A DNA stretch of 64,000 bases from Pseudomonadota bacterium (GTDB lineage: Bacteria; Pseudomonadota; Gammaproteobacteria; Acidiferrobacterales; UBA6901): the NCBI GenBank assembly GCA_021785515.1, contig JAJYEX010000001.1:578196-642195 (forward strand), in the 5' to 3' direction. The position numbers and the translations under genes were made by a program. Every line of letters begins with the position of its first letter. The stretch's first letter is position 1. The notes under the pieces are model-generated. The model worked only from the letters and a program-made list of their open reading frames with translations, was not told the origin of the DNA and made no database searches. Of this stretch, positions 19,284-27,256 are shown piece after piece.

Positions 19284-19768
19284 TTTGGCAACTTCATGGC
19301 GCGAACCTTGGCGGTCTGGCGACGGCGAAAATTCGCAAGCTTCCCGGCTAATTGTTCGTCGTGACCTGCAAGCATGGCCACCGCAAACAGCGCAGCGTTG
19401 GCCGCACCAGCCTCTCCGACGGCGAAGGTCGCAACCGGGATTCCTTTTGGCATCTGAACTATGGACAGCAGCGAATCAAGACCTTTTAAGGCACGCGAGG
19501 TCACAGGCACGCCGAGCACCGGCACCACGGTCTTGGCCGCCAACATCCCCGGCAGGTGTGCGGCGCCACCGGCGCCGGCAATGATACAGCGTAATCCGCG
19601 GTGAGATGCGGCTTCCGCATACTGATAGAGAAGGTCAGCGGTACGGTGGGCAGATACAACGCGCGCCTCGTGCGGCACCTGGAAGGTCTTGAGCATAGAC
19701 ACGGTGTGGCGCATGACATTCCAGTCGCTGCGGCTACCCATTACTACGCCGACAATAGGAGCTGCCAT
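19280..19768 (-). CDS. purE: N5-carboxyaminoimidazole ribonucleotide mutase
   Basis: A 162-aa class I PurE that moves the carboxylate from N5 to C4 of the imidazole ribonucleotide. Motifs include [12 protein letters not shown] at the N-terminus, VVSAHRTAD with the catalytic His near residue 40, [12 protein letters not shown] and [17 protein letters not shown]. Length is typical. It is the first gene of purE-purK-pyrC. Confidence 0.96.
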   Translation of the reverse strand: MAAPIVGVVMGSRSDWNVMRHTVSMLKTFQVPHEARVVSAHRTADLLYQYAEAASHRGLRCIIAGAGGAAHLPGMLAAKTVVPVLGVPVTSRALKGLDSLLSIVQMPKGIPVATFAVGEAGAANAALFAVAMLAGHDEQLAGKLANFRRRQTAKVRAMKLPK

Positions 19769-20107
19769 CGTAACCTCTCCGGAGGGTTGGAAATTCGATT
19801 TTACGACACCTTACCGAACAGCGAAGTATTGCCGGACATAATGACGCGGCCGCCGATTCCGCGCCCGTACTTTGGCGGCGGGCCTTTGTCATCTGACGGC
19901 AAACACGTTGGGTAGTGAGCCATTCACTCCATTACAAAAAGCCGTGCTACCGGCCGAGGAATATCGTCATTCCACGTGAGCAATTGGGTAGAAGGTGTTT
20001 CGCTGTTGACCCTCCAGGCATTTCCCTATCCTTGGATGACAAGCACAGCCCTGTCCGCGACCAGCCATCGGTAACCCCGTCGATAGCGGGCCGAATACGC
20101 GATAGAT
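19769..20107. other. Intergenic region without a supported gene
   Basis: About 340 bases upstream of purE. It should hold the promoter of the purE-purK-pyrC unit, but I see no clear -35/-10 pair or operator. No convincing coding frame is present on either strand. Confidence 0.55.
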
Positions 20108-20314
20108 CTATTGTTCTTCCGGCGGCAATCCCATTTTTCCCCGTTGAGCAATGGCCGCACGGCGTTCACGAGCAATGCGTCGAACAACTCCGATCATGGG
20201 TTTCAGCTCGACCGCCGCAGCGAGAGCGTCATCGACTGTCGGGGCCTTGTTGGCCTGACCAGGAGCTGACGGAAACTGCGGTTTGTGGGCTGAATCGCGT
20301 TCGTCGGATGACAT
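20108..20314 (-). CDS. Small hypothetical protein
   Basis: A 68-aa frame with an ATG preceded by GGAG about 9 bases upstream. The N-terminal half is polar and Pro/Ala-rich. The C-terminal half is a basic amphipathic helix candidate (VVRRIARERRAAIAQRGK). There is no membrane segment or cysteine. I do not recognise the family. It stands alone between purE and the Nudix gene. The ribosome site is the main evidence. Confidence 0.45.
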   Translation of the reverse strand: MSSDERDSAHKPQFPSAPGQANKAPTVDDALAAAVELKPMIGVVRRIARERRAAIAQRGKMGLPPEEQ

Positions 20315-20722
20315 GCGGGATTTCTCCTATTTCTCTTAACGAAGTGCGCATTGCAACAACGCTGAACGTCGCTCTGTGGACAAACCACTCAGAGCCCATA
20401 TGAACCAATGACCTACTCTGCATTCAAAGTGAAGCGGTCCGAACGTTACCCGGCGCCCGTGACGCATACCTGAAACCGCGTCTTTCTGTCGGTAACAATC
20501 CCCTCTTCCGCTTCAGTTCACCGTTTCAACAATCGCCGTAGTGCCTCAGCCGTTGGCTGCAGTACAGTTGCCAGGCATTACCGTCAATATCTCCGCACAC
20601 CAGTCGGTGCCACCGTGAAACCGGCCGGTCTGCAATATTAGCGGCGAGCAAACACCGCCGGTCGGCTCGGTTTCCGGGATATGCGCCCGTGACTGCGCGC
20701 TGTTCCTTCAGACCACCGGGCG
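20315..20722. other. Intergenic region without a supported gene
   Basis: About 400 bases downstream of the Nudix/TMP-synthase gene. I see no gene, repeat or clear terminator in it. Confidence 0.5.
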
Positions 20723-21667
20723 TTACCAAACTGCGCTCTGCAGCGCAACACCATGCGCGCCGTGGCGCCTGGCTGCCTCCAGCAGGTCAGCCCGCATTCC
20801 GCCGAGCGCATATACGGGTACCGCGCAATTGCGCGTCAATGCCGCAAATTGATCCCAACCCAAACCGGGACGGCCTGGGTGACTGGCGCTGGGCAATACC
20901 TGGGACACCACGGCAAAATTGGCGTGCAGGCGTACCGCCTGCGCAAGCTCTTCGGGCCCGTGGCACGATGCCGCCCAGAAACTGGTTTCCGGTTGCGCAC
21001 GCAAGCGCATAAGCTGCTCTGCCCGCAAATGCACTCCATCAGCACCCGCGCGCAGGGCCGCTGAAACATCACCATTTACCAGCACCCGTGCCCGATAACG
21101 ATGGGCAAGTACTACGACACGGCGCGCGAACTGTGCAACCTGCTCAGTCGTCATCCAGGGTTCGCGTACCTGTATAAGCCTCACGCCAGACTCAAGCGCG
21201 GCTAAAAGCCGTGACATAAAACCGGACACCCCGTACTTGCGGGCGTGGGTTACCGCGTACACAGGCGGCAAATTGATTGCACTCATGACCCGCTGGTTCG
21301 CTGGGAGTAACGGTGCCACGGTAATGGCGGCCGGATCCTCCCAAACGATGCGCTGACCCTCGCGGCCGTGCGGCGTTCCGCGCCACGACAACACCCGAAA
21401 CACGTGCAGTCGTACAACCTTGTCAGCGTAGGCATGGTCATAGGTCATCCACGGGTAGGCGGTATCAAGCTCGATCCCGACCTCCTCATGCAGCTCCCGC
21501 GCAAGGGCACGACCGGCATCCTCGGCGATCTCGAATTTTCCCCCAGGGAATTCCCAAAAACCGCCGGAAACCTTCCCTGGTGGGCGTTCTGCAAGCAAAA
21601 CACAGCCGTCCGAACGCTGCACCACGGCGACGGCCACGTTTACAACAGGCAGCGGGGCGCTCATCAT
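20723..21667 (-). CDS. Nudix hydrolase fused to thiamine-phosphate-synthase-like domain
   Basis: A 314-aa two-domain protein. Residues 1-130 are a MutT-type Nudix domain with a complete Nudix box: GKFEIAEDAGRALA followed by RELHEEVGI, matching Gx5Ex7REUxEExGU. It probably cleans 8-oxo-dGTP. Residues about 133-314 form a TIM-barrel domain of the thiamine phosphate synthase/TenI family (LIQVREPWMT, VLVNGDVSAALRAGADGVHL, HPGRPGLGWDQFA). This fusion is known in many gammaproteobacteria, and the TenI-like half is of uncertain activity. Its start overlaps the regulator gene stop, so it is probably read through from the carboxysome-side transcript. Confidence 0.88.
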   Translation of the reverse strand: MMSAPLPVVNVAVAVVQRSDGCVLLAERPPGKVSGGFWEFPGGKFEIAEDAGRALARELHEEVGIELDTAYPWMTYDHAYADKVVRLHVFRVLSWRGTPHGREGQRIVWEDPAAITVAPLLPANQRVMSAINLPPVYAVTHARKYGVSGFMSRLLAALESGVRLIQVREPWMTTEQVAQFARRVVVLAHRYRARVLVNGDVSAALRAGADGVHLRAEQLMRLRAQPETSFWAASCHGPEELAQAVRLHANFAVVSQVLPSASHPGRPGLGWDQFAALTRNCAVPVYALGGMRADLLEAARRHGAHGVALQSAVW

Positions 21668-22692
21668 ATGCTGCCCCTACCACCACGCGCCTGGGCTTGG
21701 CCGGATTCGGTGCTTTCAACCATGGGGCAGGCTTTTTGAATCTGGTGGGTGAAGCAGCGGACATCCCGAGGCAAACTGTGCAGCGCGCAGGTCTCTATGC
21801 AGTACCGCGACTTCTCCAGGACAAATTCCCGAAATGCCGCAGCGACTGCCGAGAACCGTTTCTCCTTGCGGTAAACCAAATACCACGCGCGTTGCGGTGG
21901 CGGTGTGTTCAGATCGAGCGTCACCAAACGTCCGGCCTTTAGTTCCAGCATCACACTCTGGGTCGGCACAAGCGCAAGACCAAGTCCGGCCTGAACACTT
22001 TGCTTGATGGCTTCGTTACTGTTAATGATCATCGCGATCTTCGGCTCGAGCCCCTGGCACCGGAAAAAGTCGTCCGTCACCTCGCGCGTGCCCGAGCCCG
22101 ATTCACGCATCAAAAATCGCTCTGCGCCCAGATCTGCCACCGACACCTTGGGCCTTCCCGCCAAACTATGGCCGGGGGGCGCAATCACAATCAGCGGGTC
22201 CTCCAAAAACGGCAGCGCCTCTACCGATTCGTCCACCGGCGCCGATCCCATCACCATCATGTCGCGCTCATTATTTTCAAGCTGCGCCAGCAATCCATCA
22301 CGACCAGTTACGTGCAAATCGATCAGAATGTCCGGATAATTCAACGTAAAGGCTGCAATCAACCGTGGCATAAAGTACTTGGCAGTCGGACCAATGGCGA
22401 GGCGGAGCTGTCCGCCTTGCGCGCCTTTCAGCCGCCCCAGAACGGTCTCAGCTTCCGCAAGCTGTTGATTTATCATCTGCCCGTAGCGATACAGCTCCTT
22501 ACCTGCTTCGGTAAGAAAGGTACGCTTGCCGATCTGTTCGAACAGGGCAATATCGAGATTTTCTTCTAACTGTCGAATCTGCATGGACACCGACGGCTGT
22601 GTCATGCCGAGCTCTTGAGCTGCGCGCGTGAAGTGCAGATGACGCGCGGCGGTCAGAAAGACAGTAAGCTGGCGAAGAGTGGTGTTTTTCAT
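21664..22692 (-). CDS. cbbR: LysR-type regulator, CbbR-like
   Basis: A 342-aa LysR family regulator. The N-terminal winged helix-turn-helix (residues 1-60) carries HFTRAAQELGMTQPSVSMQI. The effector domain has LMRESGSGTREVTDDFF and INSNEAIKQSVQAGLGLALV, as in CbbR proteins that control Calvin-cycle genes. I chose ATG 22692 because the helix-turn-helix then starts at the usual place; a 46-residue upstream extension has poor protein character. It lies 40 bases downstream of mcdB, at the end of the carboxysome operon. A second, more diverged CbbR-like gene follows the DAB operon at 37.9 kb. Confidence 0.87.
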   Translation of the reverse strand: MKNTTLRQLTVFLTAARHLHFTRAAQELGMTQPSVSMQIRQLEENLDIALFEQIGKRTFLTEAGKELYRYGQMINQQLAEAETVLGRLKGAQGGQLRLAIGPTAKYFMPRLIAAFTLNYPDILIDLHVTGRDGLLAQLENNERDMMVMGSAPVDESVEALPFLEDPLIVIAPPGHSLAGRPKVSVADLGAERFLMRESGSGTREVTDDFFRCQGLEPKIAMIINSNEAIKQSVQAGLGLALVPTQSVMLELKAGRLVTLDLNTPPPQRAWYLVYRKEKRFSAVAAAFREFVLEKSRYCIETCALHSLPRDVRCFTHQIQKACPMVESTESGQAQARGGRGSI

Positions 22693-22732
22693 GTGGCAGT
22701 TTGTGGCAACCAAATAAACTTGGCGACCTCCA

Positions 22733-22957
22733 TCAATCAGGCCATATGCGCGAGGGATGGAGGACATCATGACTTGCGGCCGGATCACCCGACGTCGTTC
22801 GCACGGACTGGCCGGTGCCGGCTGCAACATTGCGGGCGGCCGGGGACAACGAGGTCGAATCGGCCGGTGTCGCGTCCGATCCCGCCGTTTGACCGGGCCG
22901 GTTTGAACGTTGCTGTCTTACACTTTCCGCCAGCTTCGACCCGAGTTTTTTGCTCAT
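22733..22957 (-). CDS. mcdB: Carboxysome positioning protein, alpha-McdB
   Basis: A 74-aa, low-complexity protein overlapping the mcdA stop (ATGA). The N-terminus is basic (MSKKLGSKLAESVRQQRSNR) and the middle is rich in Ala, Ser, Thr, Gly and Gln. The C-terminus ends SRIWPD, placing a Trp among the last three residues, a feature reported for alpha-carboxysome McdB proteins. Together with McdA it should space carboxysomes over the nucleoid. No domain is recognisable by sequence, so the call rests on position, composition and the terminal Trp. Confidence 0.75.
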   Translation of the reverse strand: MSKKLGSKLAESVRQQRSNRPGQTAGSDATPADSTSLSPAARNVAAGTGQSVRTTSGDPAASHDVLHPSRIWPD

Positions 22958-23592
22958 GCCGCCAGTATCTCCGTAATAACAGACTCCATTTCTTTCGCCG
23001 CCGCCTCACCCCGCCGGCCAAGGTCATACACGCTGCACCCCTCGAGCGCCGCAGTACGATAAACCGCCCGTCGCACAAGGCCATTACGCAACGCCCGTAC
23101 TGTAAACTCTCGAAATACTTCTTCCATGCCGCGGGCCATGGCGTTACGGCTTTCAATCTGATTCAGCACCAGGAAAGCACGCAGCCCGGGGTTGTGCGAG
23201 CTTGCCGCTTTCACCATGCCCTCGATACCGGTACTGGCCCACAAATCCATCGGTGAAGGCAACACAGGAATCAACAGACAGTCGGCGCATGCCAGCGCCT
23301 GCTTTACCTGCATTGAATCCACGGAAGGCGGACAGTCGATCACAAGATACGCATACTCTTCGCGCACCGCCGCCACCGCATCATGCACACCGGCAAGCAC
23401 CTCGATCACCGGTACCACGGGGTTCGATGGCTTTGTCGCCAGGCGCACCCAGCTCGATGCCGATCCTTGCGGGTCCGCATCGAGTACCACACACGTCTGA
23501 CGCCGGGCAAGTCCGGCGGCAAGATTGACGGCTAACGTAGTTTTACCGACACCGCCCTTCTGGTTGGCGACCGCGATGATCAGGCTGCTCAT
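22954..23592 (-). CDS. mcdA: ParA-family ATPase, carboxysome positioning McdA
   Basis: A 212-aa ParA/MinD-type ATPase. The deviant Walker A motif is KGGVGKTTLAVNLAAG at residues 12-27, Walker A' is VVLDADPQGSASSW, and Walker B is LVIDCPPS. It is short, lacking an N-terminal DNA-binding extension, as in McdA-like proteins of carboxysome operons. It binds nucleoid DNA non-specifically when ATP-bound and is released by McdB. The start overlaps the acRAF stop and the stop overlaps mcdB, so the three are translationally coupled. Confidence 0.9.
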   Translation of the reverse strand: MSSLIIAVANQKGGVGKTTLAVNLAAGLARRQTCVVLDADPQGSASSWVRLATKPSNPVVPVIEVLAGVHDAVAAVREEYAYLVIDCPPSVDSMQVKQALACADCLLIPVLPSPMDLWASTGIEGMVKAASSHNPGLRAFLVLNQIESRNAMARGMEEVFREFTVRALRNGLVRRAVYRTAALEGCSVYDLGRRGEAAAKEMESVITEILAA

Positions 23593-23864
23593 CCGCCCCC
23601 CGCCGGGGCCAGTACATTCACGCGACGTGCAAAATCAAAATCATTGGCTGACAGCGTCCTGCCGTCGGCCGCGTGGATGGTGACATTGGCGTAGATCTTG
23701 CCGAAACTGATGTCCGGATAGCATCCCGTTTCCTTCGACAGGTCCGCCAGCCGGTCGAGAAAATCCCTGGTACCGGCGTAGTCATTAAAGGAAAATCTCC
23801 GGTACAGATTGGCCAAGCGCTCGTTGTGAGTCCAGCCGTCCACACTTTTAGGGCTTTCTGACAT
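23589..23864 (-). CDS. Alpha-carboxysome RuBisCO assembly factor (acRAF)
   Basis: A 91-aa pterin-4a-carbinolamine-dehydratase-like protein. In alpha-carboxysome operons this family is a RuBisCO assembly chaperone rather than an enzyme. Visible family segments are RFSFNDYAGTRDFLDRLADL and YPDISFGKIYANVTIHA. The catalytic His pair of true dehydratases is not evident: the usual HHP-type position reads CYPDISF. ATG 23864 has GGAGG 5 bases upstream and is preferred over a TTG five codons earlier. It overlaps mcdA. Confidence 0.85.
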   Translation of the reverse strand: MSESPKSVDGWTHNERLANLYRRFSFNDYAGTRDFLDRLADLSKETGCYPDISFGKIYANVTIHAADGRTLSANDFDFARRVNVLAPAGGG

Positions 23865-23911
23865 ATGAACCTCCGGCAACAGGTTGCTGACAACAGCACT
23901 AAGCCAATGCG

Positions 23912-24346
23912 TTAGCTCCGCGCCGTGCCCCGCATCCGGCGCTCCAGTTCTTGATAGTGTTGCACCTCATCATCATGAATGTGTTCGAACAGCGCAGCGT
24001 TCCCAACATCCGCCATACCGTCGCAAAACTGCAGCGCCTCGAAATAAAGCCTCATGGCATCGGCCTCTGTCGCCATACCAAAGCCCAGCAACTCCGTCAG
24101 CGTACGCCCGACCGGTCGTGCAGCCACTTGCACCGACGGCGAACCTGCGCCGAGCTCGTGCAGGCGACGAATGAACGCCTCGGCATGACGCAGCTCGTCG
24201 ACTGCACCGGCACGCAGCTCATCTGCAAACGATCCGAGCCCCAGGCGTTCCGCTTGCACCGCCTGCAGCGTAAATTGCTGAACGGCGCTGAACTCGTGGC
24301 TCACGGCCCTTTTCAGATAGCTTATGGTACGCGGATGACCCAACAT
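23912..24346 (-). CDS. Carboxysome-operon bacterioferritin-like protein
   Basis: A 144-aa ferritin-like four-helix protein. Candidate di-iron ligands are in SHEFSAVQQF (Glu), DELRHAEAFIRRLHEL (ExxH type) and EHIHDDEVQHYQELE (DExxH type). A gene of this family is a regular member of alpha-carboxysome operons, at this same place after csoS1, and its role there is unknown. It starts with ATG, 36 bases after the csoS1 stop, and lies 47 bases before acRAF. Confidence 0.85.
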   Translation of the reverse strand: MLGHPRTISYLKRAVSHEFSAVQQFTLQAVQAERLGLGSFADELRAGAVDELRHAEAFIRRLHELGAGSPSVQVAARPVGRTLTELLGFGMATEADAMRLYFEALQFCDGMADVGNAALFEHIHDDEVQHYQELERRMRGTARS

Positions 24347-24382
24347 GGCCTAAACCGCCGCAACAGTAGTGTTGGTCACAGC

Positions 24383-24718
24383 CTACGACTTACTGACATC
24401 ACTGTCACGACCACCGCCCTTGCCATCCAAGCTCGTCGGCAAAATACCTTCCACTTCCATGTGGGGGCGCGCGATGATGTGCGCGGCAGCGAGGCCATCG
24501 CCCACACGTTCGCAGGCATCCGCCCCAGCACGCACGGCGGCATTTACTGCGCCGGTCTCGCCGCGAACCAGAACGGTAACGTAACCGCCGCCGACAAACT
24601 GCCGTCCGATCAACCGCACTTCCGAGGCCTTGGTCATGGCATCGGCCGCTTCAATCGCCGGAACCAGACCACGCGTTTCGATCATACCCAAGGCGATGCC
24701 CATTTTTTCGTTTGCCAT
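24383..24718 (-). CDS. csoS1: Carboxysome shell hexamer protein CsoS1 (copy 2, C-terminally extended)
   Basis: A 111-aa BMC-domain protein that forms hexameric tiles of the shell facets. The pore-forming region includes GGGYVTVLVRGETGAVNAAV. ATG 24718, with GGAG 8 bases upstream, is preferred over a GTG three codons earlier. Residues 1-95 are identical to the upstream copy. The last 16 residues (SLDGKGGGRDSDVSKS) replace that copy's short tail and are hydrophilic. The coding DNA shared with copy 1 is identical for 285 bases. Confidence 0.95.
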   Translation of the reverse strand: MANEKMGIALGMIETRGLVPAIEAADAMTKASEVRLIGRQFVGGGYVTVLVRGETGAVNAAVRAGADACERVGDGLAAAHIIARPHMEVEGILPTSLDGKGGGRDSDVSKS

Positions 24719-25059
24719 CGTCGTCACTCCTAAAGAAATGTCTACTGGTCAAATACCAACCTACGCCGTCGGGTTCGTCGGCAAAATACCTTCCACTTCC
24801 ATGTGGGGGCGCGCGATGATGTGCGCGGCAGCGAGGCCATCGCCCACACGTTCGCAGGCATCCGCCCCAGCACGCACGGCGGCATTTACTGCGCCGGTCT
24901 CGCCGCGAACCAGAACGGTAACGTAACCGCCGCCGACAAACTGCCGTCCGATCAACCGCACTTCCGAGGCCTTGGTCATGGCATCGGCCGCTTCAATCGC
25001 CGGAACCAGACCACGCGTTTCGATCATACCCAAGGCGATGCCCATTTTTTCGTTTGCCA
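24433..25059. repeat. 285-bp identical direct repeat covering the two csoS1 genes
   Basis: Bases 24433-24717 and 24775-25059 are identical by eye, offset by 342 bases. The repeat covers almost the whole csoS1 coding region and stops at both gene ends. The flanks, start codons (ATG versus GTG) and C-terminal tails differ. This points to a recent tandem duplication or continuing gene conversion. Confidence 0.9.
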
Positions 25060-25060
25060 C
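24761..25060 (-). CDS. csoS1: Carboxysome shell hexamer protein CsoS1 (copy 1)
   Basis: A 99-aa single-BMC-domain shell protein with the normal CsoS1A/C length. It starts with MANEKMGIALGMIETRGL and ends ILPTNPTA. The start codon is GTG (25060), whereas the downstream copy uses ATG. It lies between csoS4B and the second csoS1 gene, the usual place for major shell proteins in alpha-carboxysome operons. Only two CsoS1 paralogues are present, against three in Halothiobacillus, and no csoS1D-type tandem-domain gene is seen. Confidence 0.95.
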   Translation of the reverse strand: MANEKMGIALGMIETRGLVPAIEAADAMTKASEVRLIGRQFVGGGYVTVLVRGETGAVNAAVRAGADACERVGDGLAAAHIIARPHMEVEGILPTNPTA

Positions 25061-25123
25061 GTTCAGTCTCCTGTCATATCAAAAGTTAAAAAACTCACCA
25101 AACCGGTCTCCGGCCTGTCCTGT

Positions 25124-25384
25124 TCAAGAGCGCCATTCTTCCTCGCTCCAGTGATCGATGATCCCACCGATCGTCATATCGGTCGTGATGTTCGGATTGC
25201 CTGCCGCAAAACGGGCGGCCGAGATCCCGATCGTCACCACAAAATCTCCCGGCTTGCAGCCGATTGGATCAAGCGCAACCTGGAGGTTTCCCTGATAATC
25301 CTCGACCACGCGCATCGACTTGGCGGCCAGCCAGAAATTGCGCTTGGTCGTTACCAGGTCGCGGACGACACGCATGATCTCCAT
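25124..25384 (-). CDS. csoS4B: Carboxysome shell vertex protein CsoS4B
   Basis: An 86-aa BMV (CcmL/EutN-type) pentamer protein that caps shell vertices. It starts MEIMRVVRDLV, as CsoS4B proteins do. It contains LDPIGCKPGDFVVTIGISAA and the family ending TIGGIIDHW. Its ATG directly abuts the csoS4A stop. Confidence 0.94.
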   Translation of the reverse strand: MEIMRVVRDLVTTKRNFWLAAKSMRVVEDYQGNLQVALDPIGCKPGDFVVTIGISAARFAAGNPNITTDMTIGGIIDHWSEEEWRS

Positions 25385-25654
25385 TTACTTACCAGCCTCT
25401 TTGCCGTCATCTTCCCAGTAATCAATAATGCCGACGATCGTGAAGTCACTTGGGTAGTCCTTGCTGCCAGCGGCGTCTCGTGCCGCGGAACTGCCGACGA
25501 CGATCACCCAGTCGCCCGGCTTGCAACCGACCGGATCGACGGCCACCTGCTTGCCACTGCTGCCGCGCTCCTTGACCACCAGCAGGCGACGATTGCCGAG
25601 CTGACCGATACGGGCAGTAGCCACGAGCGTCTTCTCGACCTGACAGATCTTCAT
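25385..25654 (-). CDS. csoS4A: Carboxysome shell vertex protein CsoS4A
   Basis: An 89-aa BMV pentamer protein, paralogous to CsoS4B. It starts MKICQVEKTLVATARIG and contains VDPVGCKPGDWVIVVGSSAA and IVGIIDYWED. ATG 25654, with GGAG 8 bases upstream, overlaps the csoSCA stop (ATGA), and the upstream in-frame extension lies within csoSCA. CsoS4A and CsoS4B are minor shell components that keep the shell gas-tight. Confidence 0.94.
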   Translation of the reverse strand: MKICQVEKTLVATARIGQLGNRRLLVVKERGSSGKQVAVDPVGCKPGDWVIVVGSSAARDAAGSKDYPSDFTIVGIIDYWEDDGKEAGK

Positions 25655-27234
25655 TGTCTTGACTCCGATTGATTGCAACCGCAGGCGCGCTGCCGACCGT
25701 CTAATGCCGCCTCCGCACTGATATCTTCAGGCCCGCTGGCCGCGGCCGAATCCTTAACGGTGCCATAGGTGTAAAGCCAGCCGTCGCGAACAAGATCGGG
25801 ATAACGCGCATGAATTGCGTGCGTGAGCCGCCGGCACCGTGTCACCGCCCGATTCCGGGACCCCGGCACGCGGCTGTCATAGCGAAAATGCACAAAAACC
25901 GGTATGGGCAGGTCGTTGGCCATGTTGACCTTTTTGAAAATCTTGACACCTACATCCATATCGACGGCACCCTCTTCGATCGTTTCCATCTGCGCCTGGT
26001 AAGCAAGATTGCGCATCTGAACATCATCAAAGCTGTCGCCGACAGTGATGAATCGCTCGGTATGTCCCAGGTCCGTGTAACGGCCGTTGTGATAGGCGCG
26101 CACGTAGTCGATCTGCGCCATGTTGTTCTTTAGGAGGTAGGCGCAGAACCAGCGCATACCCTCGGTCTGCGCGTCGTCGGGCGATAGACCAGCGGCCTCA
26201 GCCACGGCGATGCGAATCGCTTCCTTGGCTTCGTCGCGCGTCAGGCCAACAGTGCGCTCGAACAGGACGCGGTTGTCCACATAGCCCCCCAGACCAATCT
26301 CACCTCGCGCATCCGGCACGTGAACCCGGATCGCGTCATTGTCGGTGTCGACGCCAACAAGTAGCGTTGCTACCGAGGCGCCACAGCAATGGCTGTTTTC
26401 CACGGCACACGCGAAGTCGTTCAGGCGATCTAACAGCGCCTGCGCTGCCCGTCGCTCGTCACTGCCGTGGGCGGCGCAGCCCTCGTGGCCTGGGTCCGAG
26501 CTGCTCAGGTGATAGACACCGATCTTGAGATAGCGCGTTGGCTCGTCGATTGCATTCGGCAAGCCCTCGCGGTACCGCCGCAGCTCGACCTGCTCCCAGT
26601 TACGCATGCTTTCCTCGACATCGAACATGGCGCCAGCGAATGACTTGCGGTGTGCGACAATGGCCGGTGGCACGCGCAGAATGTAATCCACCACGCCACT
26701 CAGGCGCCCATCGGCACAGGGCGTGATATCGATGGCATGGAAGCCCCACTTGCGGATGACTTCTGCTGCAGGCTCGCCTTCGGCGAGACTGACACCGCCG
26801 CGGTCGAAGTGCCGGTCAGCAAGCCGACAAAACGTCTGAAACACGCAGTAGGCGTACAAATTGCGCATGTTGAGCGGCTTCGCCCAGCTCGATTGCAGGC
26901 AGGTCACCGGCAACCCGAAACCGAGGCGGTCGCGGACGAGCCGTTGAATCGTATCGGCCGCACCGTTCTGATATTGAAGCACCGCAGCTTCTTTCAAAGC
27001 GGGCTCTATAGCCGCGAACGCGGCGGTGATTTCGGTTTCGCGTTCGAGCAGCCGGCGATTGTGCACCGGATCATACAGCGGATGTGCTCCGGCCGGCGTA
27101 ATGCCGCTGGCGGACACCGGGGCCTGCCCGAACAGCGCCACATACGGATCGGTCAATGCAGGCGCATCGGTGTATGCCCGGAACCCGGAGGTCCCGGTGG
27201 CATACCGGCGTCGTGTGTGCATTGATGTCATCAC
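25651..27234 (-). CDS. csoSCA: Carboxysomal carbonic anhydrase CsoSCA (CsoS3)
   Basis: A 527-aa epsilon-type (divergent beta) carbonic anhydrase that makes CO2 from bicarbonate inside the carboxysome. Candidate zinc ligands are Cys173 (PCADGR), His242 (VYHLS) and Cys253 (HEGCAAHGSD), with Asp175 and Arg177 as the catalytic dyad. These positions coincide with the Halothiobacillus enzyme numbering as I recall it. The N-terminal 60 residues are flexible and would carry the RuBisCO-binding segment. Possible starts are GTG 27234 (GGAG 10 bases upstream), ATG 27231 or ATG 27222. It follows csoS2 by 22 bases. Confidence 0.94.
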   Translation of the reverse strand: MMTSMHTRRRYATGTSGFRAYTDAPALTDPYVALFGQAPVSASGITPAGAHPLYDPVHNRRLLERETEITAAFAAIEPALKEAAVLQYQNGAADTIQRLVRDRLGFGLPVTCLQSSWAKPLNMRNLYAYCVFQTFCRLADRHFDRGGVSLAEGEPAAEVIRKWGFHAIDITPCADGRLSGVVDYILRVPPAIVAHRKSFAGAMFDVEESMRNWEQVELRRYREGLPNAIDEPTRYLKIGVYHLSSSDPGHEGCAAHGSDERRAAQALLDRLNDFACAVENSHCCGASVATLLVGVDTDNDAIRVHVPDARGEIGLGGYVDNRVLFERTVGLTRDEAKEAIRIAVAEAAGLSPDDAQTEGMRWFCAYLLKNNMAQIDYVRAYHNGRYTDLGHTERFITVGDSFDDVQMRNLAYQAQMETIEEGAVDMDVGVKIFKKVNMANDLPIPVFVHFRYDSRVPGSRNRAVTRCRRLTHAIHARYPDLVRDGWLYTYGTVKDSAAASGPEDISAEAALDGRQRACGCNQSESRQ

Positions 27235-27256
27235 GCGATCTGCTCTCCGGTCATTC

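Noticed and set aside
24383-25060. The csoS1 repeat as a possible mobile element or CRISPR-like repeat
   Set aside because: The repeat is limited to the coding region of two shell genes, with no terminal inverted repeats, transposase or spacer pattern.
24803-25672. A 289-codon plus-strand frame crossing csoS1, csoS4B and csoS4A
   Set aside because: It is antisense to three well-identified shell genes.
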